A stretch of 64,000 nt of DNA from an uncultured Acetatifactor sp. Its GTDB lineage: Bacteria; Bacillota; Clostridia; Lachnospirales; Lachnospiraceae. The notes under the pieces are model-generated. The model worked only from the letters and a program-made list of their open reading frames with translations, searched no databases and was not told where the DNA came from. This document shows positions 9,413-15,328 of the stretch, piece by piece. Position 1 is the first letter of the stretch, and every line of letters starts with the position of its first letter. A program made the position numbers and the translations under genes. The stretch covers positions 43,498 through 107,497 of the forward strand of contig CAJUJN010000005.1 of NCBI GenBank assembly GCA_910586775.1, given 5' to 3'.

Positions 9413-9976
9413 TCATAACAGCGTCTTCAGCCTCTCCAACAGTTCCGGCGGAAGCCCGCTCTCCTTCATTTCCTTCCATCTGTCGGCCCGGAGCCGCTCT
9501 GTCTCCACCTCAAGCTTCCCTATCCTTTCATCCCTGCGCTCCGACTGTTCCCGCAGCTTCTCAATAAGAATGTCCTTGGCATCCAGCTTCTCCTTCAGGC
9601 GCTTCAGCTGATCTTCCCAACCGGCTGTCGCTTCTGCCATCCAGGTGTCTTTTTCATCCAGACGCTTCTTCAGCCTTTCAACCAGGACATCCTTCTCATT
9701 CAGCTTTTCCTTCAGGCGTTCTATCTGTTCCCCGGCGCCTGCCGCTTTCTCTGCCATCTGCACATCTTTCTCGTCCAGGCGGCTTTTCAGCTTCTCAATG
9801 AGTTCATCCTTTTCATCCAGTTTATCTTTCAGACGCCCATTGCCTTCAAGAACTGCCGTCAGTTCCGTATCCTTCTCCTGCAATGCCGCATTCAGCCTCG
9901 CTGCCTCCCGGCTCAGCTCTACCAGCAGTTCCAGAAGGTCATGTCTGTGCAGCTTTCTTAATTCTTTCTCCGTCAT
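9413..9976 (-). CDS. Coiled-coil protein with KL(D/N)EKD repeats
   Basis: 187 residues, almost entirely charged and heptad-like, with repeated units of the form RLKEKLNEKDVLVERLKKRL from about residue 35 to 160. No signal peptide or membrane segment is seen, so it should be cytoplasmic or membrane-peripheral. The N-terminus (MTEKELRKLHRHDLLELL) and the C-terminal segment (GLPPELLERLKTLL) are non-repetitive caps. It lies between the small SARP-box protein and the signal peptidase, and is probably co-transcribed. A scaffold role in pilus assembly would fit but cannot be shown. No catalytic motif is visible. Confidence 0.75.
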   Translation of the reverse strand: MTEKELRKLHRHDLLELLVELSREAARLNAALQEKDTELTAVLEGNGRLKDKLDEKDELIEKLKSRLDEKDVQMAEKAAGAGEQIERLKEKLNEKDVLVERLKKRLDEKDTWMAEATAGWEDQLKRLKEKLDAKDILIEKLREQSERRDERIGKLEVETERLRADRWKEMKESGLPPELLERLKTLL

Positions 9977-10035
9977 GCCAAGCCTCGTTTCCGGAAAATC
10001 GTCATATCTCGTTTCTCTTTATGTATGTCTGTTCT

Positions 10036-10413
10036 CTATTCTCCCAGAATCTCATCAAGCATCTCCATCAACTCAATGGCACTGTGAAATACAATTTCCT
10101 GATTTTCATTCTGCCAGACCAGCTTCCCCTGCCAGGTATAATGCTCCCGAAAAAGTATCTGAATCCGAAAGACCAAACTGCTTTCGATATCACTGCATTC
10201 CCGTGTAACCAGGGGCAGAGACGGGTTCGGGCAGTTTTCCAGATCGGCCAGCCCGTTCAGTAGCAGGAGCATTTGTGACAGACTCTGTATTTTCTCTTTT
10301 CCGTCCAGTCTCGGGTGCTGCAGGTAGCCGTCCATGATGCCGTTCCTATAAGACAGTACCGTGACAACTGCCTCCCGGCTCTGACAGGGAATCATTCTCC
10401 CTCGAAGCATCAT
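10036..10413 (-). CDS. Small protein paralogous to the C-terminal domain of the 11796-12476 product
   Basis: 125 residues of unknown function. The C-terminal half (FRIQILFREHYTWQGKLVW, then FHSAIELMEMLDE) aligns with the C-terminal part of the protein encoded at 11796-12476 (IIRVQYRQYSSWQGEVTW, then FRSVLELARLID). The two therefore share a domain with a conserved W-Q-G core. An AAGGGGG ribosome site lies just upstream of tandem ATG codons. It is the first gene after the SARP-type repeats at 10449-10470, so it would head the pilus operon. The domain may sense or modulate something in the regulatory chain; no function can be assigned. Confidence 0.7.
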   Translation of the reverse strand: MMLRGRMIPCQSREAVVTVLSYRNGIMDGYLQHPRLDGKEKIQSLSQMLLLLNGLADLENCPNPSLPLVTRECSDIESSLVFRIQILFREHYTWQGKLVWQNENQEIVFHSAIELMEMLDEILGE

Positions 10414-10439
10414 GGCACCCCCTTTCTTTTGATGGTTTT

Positions 10440-10470
10440 ATCCTATCAGCCGGCTGTTAGCTGTCTGTTA
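10440..10470 (-). promoter_or_regulatory. Putative SARP-activated promoter of the pilus operon
   Basis: On the minus strand two direct repeats, TAACAGACAGC (10460-10470) and TAACAGCCGGC (10449-10459), lie in exact 11-bp register. Seven bases after the heptamer TAACAGC comes TAGGAT (10440-10445), a possible -10, and no good -35 is visible. SARP-family regulators (ActII-ORF4, AfsR) are known to bind heptamer repeats of 11-bp period about 8 bp upstream of the -10. A SARP-type gene ends 155 bp upstream. Binding is an inference. Confidence 0.5.
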
Positions 10471-10546
10471 TTTTTTACAGGAAACAGGGCACCAATTTTT
10501 ATACTCACGGCAGAAAACGTTTGGGAAATAACGGAAGGCAGAAAAA

Positions 10547-10573
10547 TAACCGCCCCCATATAAGGCAGCGGTT
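10547..10573 (-). terminator. Terminator after the SARP-type regulator gene
   Basis: On the minus strand an AACCGC/GCGGTT-based hairpin with further CC/GG pairs and a TTATAT loop is followed by ATTTTTC. It lies about 50 bp past the stop of the regulator gene. It separates the regulator operon from the pilus operon, so the latter needs its own promoter. Confidence 0.65.
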
Positions 10574-10624
10574 AAAATCATCATGAATTCCTGATAATAA
10601 AAAAGAAAAAGAAATATTAAGCCC

Positions 10625-11845
10625 TCATCCTCCCGACTCAGGTTTCAGCGGTGTCATGCGGAAGGTGAGATTTGCCCGGGAATGCCGGTAGGTTTTATGG
10701 AAGGCGCAGTCAATCCGACCGGCCACAAGCTGGGCGTTATCCATGTCTGCCCCCGTCTGCATCAGGATATAGGAGCGGGCCTCCAGGCGCGCCACCGGGT
10801 CCCCTGTCCTGAGTTTTTCCAATAAAATCCTCTCCAGTCTCCTGGCGTCCGTGGTAGGGACTGCCTCCTTGCCCAGGCTGACGATAACCAGTGTGGAATC
10901 CATCCCGGAACGTGCCAGATGTCTTCTCTCCAGCGCGACAATGCTCTGAAATACCGAAAAAGTGCACAAAAATGCACGGGAATCCGATCCTTTCTCACAC
11001 ACTATCCTGAAGATATCCTGTTCTTCCAGGCCATTTTTCCTGAGGCCTGCCGCCAGGGTATATATCTGCTCAATCCTGTCCGTGGGCGGCATCTCGAATT
11101 CCTGGAGCATCCTGTCCCGAAAGACTTCGTATTTTTCCATTGCCTGTTCCGGCTGCCCCAATGCAATCAGCGCCTGCATGTGGTATGCAGTAAAATCCTC
11201 AATCCCGAAATCCACCCCGTAAGCCTGGTTACAGATGCTGATAATCTCCACCCACTGTTCCTTCTTATACAAAAGAGGCAGAATCACCTTACAGGCGTCC
11301 AGATAAAGCGTCCGGTAGTATTGCCGCGATGCCCTGGCCCATTCGCTGTCATTCCCCGGCAGGAACTCTCCTTTGTAAAGGGCGATCATCCGCCGCAACA
11401 GTTCGCAGTATTCGTCCCCTGTCTTCTTTCCGGCTTCCAGACACAGTCCCTCAAACTGCTCCGTATCCAGTACAATATCTGCATCCGCTTTCCATGTATA
11501 TCCCTCCGGCAGTGTCAGCAGCAGATTATCCTGTTCCGGAAACATGTTTTTGAGCAGATTTCTGATTTTATACAACATATTTCGTAGCGCATTAGCCGGG
11601 TTCAAACTGTTATTTTCCGTCCAGAACTGTTCGATCAATTCTTCCGCAGAAATGGTCCGCATGTGATTGACAATCAGGTACTGTAGAAATGAAAGTGTTT
11701 TTTTACCTATCCCCCCAAGTGCCGCCCCGTTTTTACTGTCATCCGCCGCACTTCCATAGGAAAAGGTACCAAGCAGTCCAAAATAAACAACTTTTCTACT
11801 TTCCATCATCGTTTGTCGTGGAAACCGCTTCTGACCTGGCCCCAT
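10625..11845 (-). CDS. SARP/BTAD-family transcriptional regulator
   Basis: Probable transcription activator. The N-terminus (VVYFGLLGTFSYG) starts an OmpR-like winged helix (ALRNMLYKIRNLL and LPEGYTW are typical recognition-helix and wing stretches). A bacterial transcriptional activation TPR domain follows (about 140-290 of the ORF). The last ~125 residues (VALERRHLARSG, then KLRTGDPVARLEARSYILM) resemble a degenerate nucleotide-cyclase/GGDEF fold without the GGDEF signature. The start chosen has GGAGGG 4 nt upstream; ATG at 11809, which overlaps the stop of the preceding gene, is the alternative. It forms a two-gene operon downstream of the invertible segment and is a natural candidate activator of the pilus genes. 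Confidence 0.8.
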   Translation of the reverse strand: MGPGQKRFPRQTMMESRKVVYFGLLGTFSYGSAADDSKNGAALGGIGKKTLSFLQYLIVNHMRTISAEELIEQFWTENNSLNPANALRNMLYKIRNLLKNMFPEQDNLLLTLPEGYTWKADADIVLDTEQFEGLCLEAGKKTGDEYCELLRRMIALYKGEFLPGNDSEWARASRQYYRTLYLDACKVILPLLYKKEQWVEIISICNQAYGVDFGIEDFTAYHMQALIALGQPEQAMEKYEVFRDRMLQEFEMPPTDRIEQIYTLAAGLRKNGLEEQDIFRIVCEKGSDSRAFLCTFSVFQSIVALERRHLARSGMDSTLVIVSLGKEAVPTTDARRLERILLEKLRTGDPVARLEARSYILMQTGADMDNAQLVAGRIDCAFHKTYRHSRANLTFRMTPLKPESGG

Positions 11846-12476
11846 TTTCCCTCCTGATTCCTGCCTGCATGGCAGGAGTCCGCTTTTCCGGTTCTGTCGC
11901 TTCCTTTCCTGAAACATTCATCGCATTGTCGATAAGCCTGGCAAGCTCCAGGACACTACGGAAAGCCAGTCTGCACCGTCCGTCCATCCAGGTCACCTCA
12001 CCCTGCCAGCTGGAATATTGCCGATACTGTACACGAATAATAAATGTGGCATCTTCTCCTCTGTGCCCGATTACCTTGTCAAAGGCTTCCACCGAACCCA
12101 CAGGATTCCGCTCCGGCATACGCATGCTTTCCGAGCTTTTCCTTTTTCCCGAAACGGAAAATTCTTCCTGCACCGCCAATCCTTCCAATATTCTGCCGCT
12201 TCCGTTACACCAATCTTCCGTCCGCTCATCCTCTCTAAAGCTCCGGAACCTGGTGGCCGCCTGAGGGAATTGTATCTCATCGTACAGCCGCTCCATCCGG
12301 TCCAGTGCTTCGAATAATGATGAAAACATAACCGTGTGATCTGTATACTGGTGATACAATCTGCCGCACTGCTTCTCCTCATCATAAGAATCAATGCATA
12401 AATTTACTATATTGGGACTGTGCAAAATAAGCCTTTCCCCACGCTCGTCTCTCATCTCCTGAATCGCAGTATACAC
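11796..12476 (-). CDS. Protein of unknown function preceding the SARP-type regulator
   Basis: 226 residues from the GTG at 12476, which has AGAGGGGG about 10 nt upstream. A GTG at 12524 would add 16 residues but lies inside the left recombination site, so it is less likely. The C-terminal third shares a W-Q-G domain with the small protein at 10036-10413. The gene overlaps the start of the SARP-type gene, which suggests translational coupling. No membrane segment or catalytic motif is seen. Its place at the head of the operon behind an invertible promoter suggests a regulatory or accessory role. Confidence 0.65.
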   Translation of the reverse strand: MYTAIQEMRDERGERLILHSPNIVNLCIDSYDEEKQCGRLYHQYTDHTVMFSSLFEALDRMERLYDEIQFPQAATRFRSFREDERTEDWCNGSGRILEGLAVQEEFSVSGKRKSSESMRMPERNPVGSVEAFDKVIGHRGEDATFIIRVQYRQYSSWQGEVTWMDGRCRLAFRSVLELARLIDNAMNVSGKEATEPEKRTPAMQAGIRRENGARSEAVSTTNDDGK

Positions 12477-12495
12477 AGTAAATATACCCCCTCTT

Positions 12496-12524
12496 GTGAC
12501 ACAAAGGACTATACTTTGCGTCAC
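12496..12524 (-). repeat. Left recombination-site-like inverted repeat
   Basis: A 29-bp site: 11-bp arms (GTGACACAAAG and CTTTGCGTCAC, the second nearly the reverse complement of the first) around a 7-bp asymmetric spacer GACTATA. It is the inverted partner of 12681-12709. The 18 bp GACTATACTTTGCGTCAC at 12507-12524 are identical in both, and 26 of 29 positions match overall. Confidence 0.8.
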
Positions 12525-12622
12525 GTCGCAGGAAAGAATAATTTAAGAAAAATTCGATTTTAATGACTGCCGACTGACTGTTTTGACTCTGAAGTGAAAT
12601 TCGTCTTTTGCCAAGGTCGATA

Positions 12623-12651
12623 TTGCAAAACATGTAAAATTCTAGTATAAT
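12623..12651 (+). promoter_or_regulatory. Sigma-A promoter inside the invertible segment
   Basis: TTGCAA (12623-12628), a 17-bp spacer, and TATAAT (12646-12651) form the best promoter of this intergenic region. It reads rightward, where no plus-strand gene follows for several kilobases. No comparable promoter is seen in the leftward direction between 12525 and 12680, which suggests that the sequenced state is OFF for the regulator operon. Confidence 0.75.
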
Positions 12652-12680
12652 AGATGCTGATTAGGAAACCGAACGGAAAA

Positions 12681-12709
12681 GTGACGCAAAGTATAGTCTT
12701 TTGCGACAC
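12681..12709 (+). repeat. Right recombination-site-like inverted repeat
   Basis: This 29-bp site is the inverted partner of 12496-12524. It begins GTGACGCAAAGTATAGTC (12681-12698), the exact reverse complement of the inner 18 bp of the left site. The outer arm differs at three positions. Confidence 0.8.
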
Positions 12710-12739
12710 TTTTCCTGTTACATTTTACTACCCCATTTC

Positions 12740-12900
12740 AAAAAAATGTGGGAAGTTGTATCAACCTCCCACTCGTTAGTGTACATCTCTTTACGGATTG
12801 ATTAACGTAGGTTTATGGAGACCTTCTTTAATATTCTGGTAAAAATCTACTGACATTTAAAAAAATCCCCAAAACACACAAATTTTGGGGATTGAAATAC
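12740..12900 (-). pseudogene. Orphan antitoxin-RNA copy with flanking terminators (remnant of a second type III locus)
   Basis: This stretch repeats, in the same orientation, parts of 13861-14195. It has a hairpin GTGGGAAGTT/AACCTCCCAC with a T-run (12740-12772), one 52-bp antitoxin-like repeat (12776-12827) plus the start of another, and a CCCCAAAA hairpin (about 12866-12894) like the rpsI terminator. The promoter part and the toxin gene are absent. It reads as the residue of a tandem duplication of the rpsI-terminator/antitoxin unit. Confidence 0.65.
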
Positions 12901-13258
12901 ATCTTTGATAATGAAACTCCCCGGCAGCAAAGCTGCGGGGAATTAGACCCGGAGAGATTAAAAAAGAACCCTTTAATGGGCAAACAAAATTTATAGTCAT
13001 TAATTTGACAACTTAAGGACAGCAGTTTAACTGTTGTCCTTCTTACTATACTTTATTGTAAAACCAAAAACTCCGCAGGAATACCTGCGGAGTACCTATT
13101 TCTGAATCTGTAACATTTTTTGCCTACCTCTTGTATAGTTTCAAACGCCCAAAACACGGAATTTTCAAGCACTTTGTTAGTTACCTGTCCCTTACCCACA
13201 GCACTCGATACAAACCCATACAACCATTAGGCTGAATGTCCTTGCTTTACTACACATA
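12901..13258. other. AT-rich intergenic stretch with three hairpins
   Basis: No gene is supported here. Three short perfect hairpins occur: CCCCGGCAGC/GCTGCGGGG near 12916-12938, GGACAGCAGTT/AACTGTTGTCC at about 13018-13040, and ACTCCGCAGG/CCTGCGGAGT at 13070-13093. The last is followed on the minus strand by TTTTTGGTTTT and serves as a terminator for the toxin gene. The role of the other two is unknown. Confidence 0.5.
13065..13093 (-). terminator. Terminator downstream of the ToxN-like gene
   Basis: On the minus strand a perfect 10-bp stem ACTCCGCAGG/CCTGCGGAGT with a four-base loop is followed by TTTTTGGTTTT. It lies about 165 bp past the toxin stop codon. Confidence 0.7.
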
Positions 13259-13837
13259 TCAAATTACATATGTATCACAAGCTTGCTCCAGCAGTTTAAA
13301 ATCACAGCAAAATCTTTTGACTTTTCCTGTGGTCATCTGGCTATTATACAACTTATTAGCTTTCTTTATTAAATCTTCTACAATTTTCAGGCAAAAAGAA
13401 TATTCTTTATTCATTAAATCCTTATATTTTACTGTTTCTGGTGTATCAGCATTTTCTTTGTTCAAATTTACTTCTTTATACACCCCTGATTTAACGGGAA
13501 TCATTTTCTTAATGTCTATTACTGCCATGATATGTTTGACCATATTTTCCTCATCACCTTGTACCCAAATATCTGCATTGCCCACTTTTGACTTTAAAGC
13601 ATATTCATACACCAGATAACATTCCTGATTAATGTTTTTCCAGTTTTTATGCTTTTCTTTTGCAGAAGATAACGGAATTACATATGACCGATTTTCTTCA
13701 TTTATCAAAATACCTATGTATGGCTTATTTTCATAACCTGCTGATTTATAATACACTTCTGGACATGCCAGATTTAACATTTTAACATAATCTGAATCTA
13801 TGTTTATAAACTTCATATTCCTATCAAGTTTAAACAT
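13259..13837 (-). CDS. ToxN/AbiQ-like endoribonuclease toxin of a type III toxin-antitoxin system
   Basis: 192 residues. The start with AGAGGAG 7 nt upstream gives MFKLDRNMKFINIDSDYVKM, matching the N-terminal strand of ToxN/AbiQ toxins. KPYIGILINEENRSYVIPLS and SSAKEKH match the family's conserved core (x-IGI-x, PL-S-P/A-K-x-H), and a later NMIPV-like segment (IKKMIPVKSGVY) is also typical. Such toxins are RNases that cut their own repeat RNA and are held inactive by it, often serving in phage abortive infection. Upstream lie two 52-nt repeats and a terminator hairpin, the standard antitoxin-terminator-toxin order. The region is more AT-rich than its neighbours, a sign of transfer. CptN is an alternative subfamily. 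Confidence 0.82.
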   Translation of the reverse strand: MFKLDRNMKFINIDSDYVKMLNLACPEVYYKSAGYENKPYIGILINEENRSYVIPLSSAKEKHKNWKNINQECYLVYEYALKSKVGNADIWVQGDEENMVKHIMAVIDIKKMIPVKSGVYKEVNLNKENADTPETVKYKDLMNKEYSFCLKIVEDLIKKANKLYNSQMTTGKVKRFCCDFKLLEQACDTYVI

Positions 13838-13854
13838 CGCACAACTCCTCTTTG

Positions 13855-13889
13855 CTAAAAAAATGTGGGAAGTTATGCCAACTTCCCAC
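13855..13889 (-). terminator. Terminator between antitoxin RNA and toxin gene
   Basis: On the minus strand a perfect 10-bp stem GTGGGAAGTT/AACTTCCCAC with a five-base loop is followed by ATTTTTTTAGC. In type III systems a leaky terminator here sets the excess of antitoxin RNA over toxin mRNA. It ends 18 nt before the toxin start. Confidence 0.8.
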
Positions 13890-14000
13890 TCGTTAATGTT
13901 CATCTCTTTACGGATTGATTACCGCAGGTTAATGGAGACCCTCTTTAATGTTCATCTCTTTATGGATTGGCTACCAAAGGTTAATGGAGACCTTCTCTTT
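13861..14000 (-). ncRNA. Type III antitoxin RNA (two 52-nt tandem repeats)
   Basis: Two direct repeats of 52 bp (13893-13944 and 13945-13996) share most positions, including TTAATGTTCATCTCTTTA and GGTTAATGGAGACC. They are transcribed on the minus strand just before a terminator hairpin and the ToxN-like gene. In type III systems each repeat is processed into a pseudoknot RNA that wraps the toxin. A short third partial unit may start at 13997. The promoter is not clear; TATAAT on the minus strand near 14107-14112 lacks a good -35. Confidence 0.75.
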
Positions 14001-14163
14001 ACTCATACTACCCAAATTGCAAAATATTTGTATCTGCACCTTTTCTATTTAAGCCGATATGCAGTCCCGGCAAAATAGTAAGAGGTTCAATCGAACTTCT
14101 TACTTATATTATATTCATTTTCTACTAAATATCTACTGGCGTTTTATACAAAAAACAGACAAA
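14001..14163. other. Leader/promoter region of the antitoxin RNA
   Basis: No gene is supported. A hairpin GTAAGAGGTTC/GAACTTCTTAC lies at 14079-14104. On the minus strand TATAAT near 14107-14112 is a possible -10 without a convincing -35. Confidence 0.35.
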
Positions 14164-14191
14164 ATCCCCAAAACATATATGTTCTGGGGAT
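14154..14191 (-). terminator. rpsI terminator
   Basis: On the minus strand a hairpin ATCCCCAGAACAT/ATGTTTTGGGGAT (14164-14191) is followed by TTTTGTCTGTTTTTT. It ends the rplM-rpsI transcript. Confidence 0.8.
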
Positions 14192-14207
14192 TGAAATATT
14201 CCACTTG

Positions 14208-14603
14208 TCATCTCTTGGAGAACTGAGGCGCACGTCTTGCAGCCTTCAGACCGTACTTCTTTCTCTCTTTCATACGAGGATCTCTCGTAAGGAAGCCTTC
14301 CTTCTTCAGAAGCGGTCTGTAATCGGAATCAACCTGAAGCAGCGCTCTTGCAATTCCATGCCTGATAGCGCCTGCCTGGCCGGTATAGCCGCCGCCGCGT
14401 ACATTCACCAACACATCAAACTTCTCTGTCGTACCGGTCGCCACGAAAGGCTGACGAACGATCACTTTCAAAGTCTCCAACCCGAAATACTCGTCCATGC
14501 TTCTCTTATTGATAACGACATCTCCCTTGCCAGGTGTCAAATATACTCTTGCTACGGATTTCTTTCTTCTGCCAGTACCATAGTATTTCTCTGTCTTAGC
14601 CAT
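14208..14603 (-). CDS. rpsI: 30S ribosomal protein S9
   Basis: Small-subunit protein whose basic C-terminal tail reaches the P-site tRNA. It has 131 residues, the usual size. The N-terminal block YYGTGRRKKSVARVYL and the C-terminus ending RRAPQFSKR are diagnostic. It is the second gene of the rplM-rpsI pair, 24 nt after L13, and the last gene of the ribosomal supercluster here; a terminator follows at 14154-14191. Confidence 0.97.
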   Translation of the reverse strand: MAKTEKYYGTGRRKKSVARVYLTPGKGDVVINKRSMDEYFGLETLKVIVRQPFVATGTTEKFDVLVNVRGGGYTGQAGAIRHGIARALLQVDSDYRPLLKKEGFLTRDPRMKERKKYGLKAARRAPQFSKR

Positions 14604-14627
14604 GATTTATCTTTATCCTCCTATCCC

Positions 14628-15056
14628 TTAGAATGTCAGTGTCTCAGGCTTCTGAGCTGCGTGATTGTGTTCAGGTCCCGCATATACAAAAAGCTTTCTG
14701 TACATCTGCCTTCCTAAAGGTCCCTTGGGAAGCATTCCCTTAACTGCCAGTTCAATCACCTGTTCAGGCTTCTTGGCCAACTTCTCTTTCAGAGTGGTCT
14801 CTTTCAGGCCTCCCACATAACCGGAATGATGATAATATACCTTCTGGTCAAGCTTCTTTCCGGTTACTTTAACCTTCTCCGCATTGACAATGATCACATA
14901 GTCGCCAGTGTCCATATGAGGTGTGAAGATCGGTTTGTTCTTTCCTCTCAAAACCTTCGCAACCTCCGAGGCAAGGCGGCCTAAAGTCATGCCTTCAGCG
15001 TCTACTACATACCATTTTCTATCGATGGTAGCTGGACTAGCCATAAATGTATTCAT
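14628..15056 (-). CDS. rplM: 50S ribosomal protein L13
   Basis: Early-assembly large-subunit protein, 142 residues from the ATG preceded by GGAGGG at 6 nt. Signature stretches are VDAEGMTLGRLASEVAKVLR near the N-terminus and GMLPKGPLGRQMYRKLFVY near the C-terminus. It starts the rplM-rpsI transcript behind a strong promoter at 15240-15268 with a leader of about 175 nt. Confidence 0.97.
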   Translation of the reverse strand: MNTFMASPATIDRKWYVVDAEGMTLGRLASEVAKVLRGKNKPIFTPHMDTGDYVIIVNAEKVKVTGKKLDQKVYYHHSGYVGGLKETTLKEKLAKKPEQVIELAVKGMLPKGPLGRQMYRKLFVYAGPEHNHAAQKPETLTF

Positions 15057-15239
15057 TACGTTCCCTCCGCATTGCATTTTTCCCGAGTCAGTTTCAGCAG
15101 ACTCATATCTGTTGCGTACCCGCCCTGCTCCGCAGATGTCCGGCTACGTCCCACGGCTTCCCGCAACACTTTTCTCTTCTATTTCAAATGCTTTGTCGGG
15201 GCTTTGACAAAACATTTCGAAACGTTGTCACACTTGATT
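15057..15239 (-). promoter_or_regulatory. rplM mRNA leader, possible L13 autoregulatory element
   Basis: The untranslated leader includes an imperfect hairpin TGACAACGTTTCGAAA/TTTGTCA at about 15205-15230 directly after the transcription start. L13 leaders that repress rplM-rpsI are known in Firmicutes; whether this one matches that family cannot be judged by eye. Confidence 0.4.
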
Positions 15240-15268
15240 ATTTTACTATAGCAGCTCCGTTGTGTCAA
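15240..15268 (-). promoter_or_regulatory. rplM-rpsI promoter
   Basis: On the minus strand TTGACA (15263-15268), a 17-bp spacer, and TAAAAT (15240-15245), close to sigma-A consensus. It lies between truA and rplM, so the pair can be transcribed apart from the ecf-truA genes. Confidence 0.85.
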
Positions 15269-15328
15269 TCACTTTTTCCATAAAATTCTTAAAAATCATC
15301 TTCCGGCAGCCTCAAATGCACTACTGCT

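Larger units (their letters stand above)
12496..12709. other. Putative invertible promoter segment (phase-variation switch)
   Basis: Two inverted 29-bp sites enclose 156 bp that hold no gene but one near-consensus promoter reading rightward (12623-12651). In this orientation it points away from the regulator operon. After inversion about the centre the -10 would fall near 12554-12559, reading leftward with transcription starting about 70 nt before the GTG at 12476. Arm-spacer-arm geometry of 11-7-11 bp is that of tyrosine recombinase core sites. No recombinase gene lies in the window, so it would act in trans. Confidence 0.7.

Noticed and set aside
12565..12590. CAGTCAGTCGGCAGTCAT on the minus strand in the invertible segment as a second SARP site with 11-bp period
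   Set aside because: The heptamers differ from TAACAGC at 10449-10470 and no -10 lies at the right distance, so autoregulation is not supported.
12496..12709. Reading the inverted repeats as terminal repeats of a small transposon (MITE)
   Set aside because: Each repeat is itself an arm-spacer-arm palindrome, no target duplication is seen, and the inside holds a promoter. It remains a weaker alternative.
13041..13060. ACTATACTTTATTG as a third recombination site
   Set aside because: It shares only the CTATACTTT core with the 29-bp sites and lacks matching 11-bp arms.
13800..14078. Short plus-strand open frame running through the antitoxin repeats
   Set aside because: It only reflects the repeat sequence; the repeats are transcribed on the minus strand ahead of the toxin and belong to the antitoxin RNA.
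12860..14191. Two CCCCAAAA...TTTTGGGGATTGAAAT stretches that resemble CRISPR repeats ending in GATTGAAAT
   Set aside because: Only two copies about 1.3 kb apart, with no regular spacers and no cas genes. Each is a hairpin with a T-run on the minus strand, so they are terminators.
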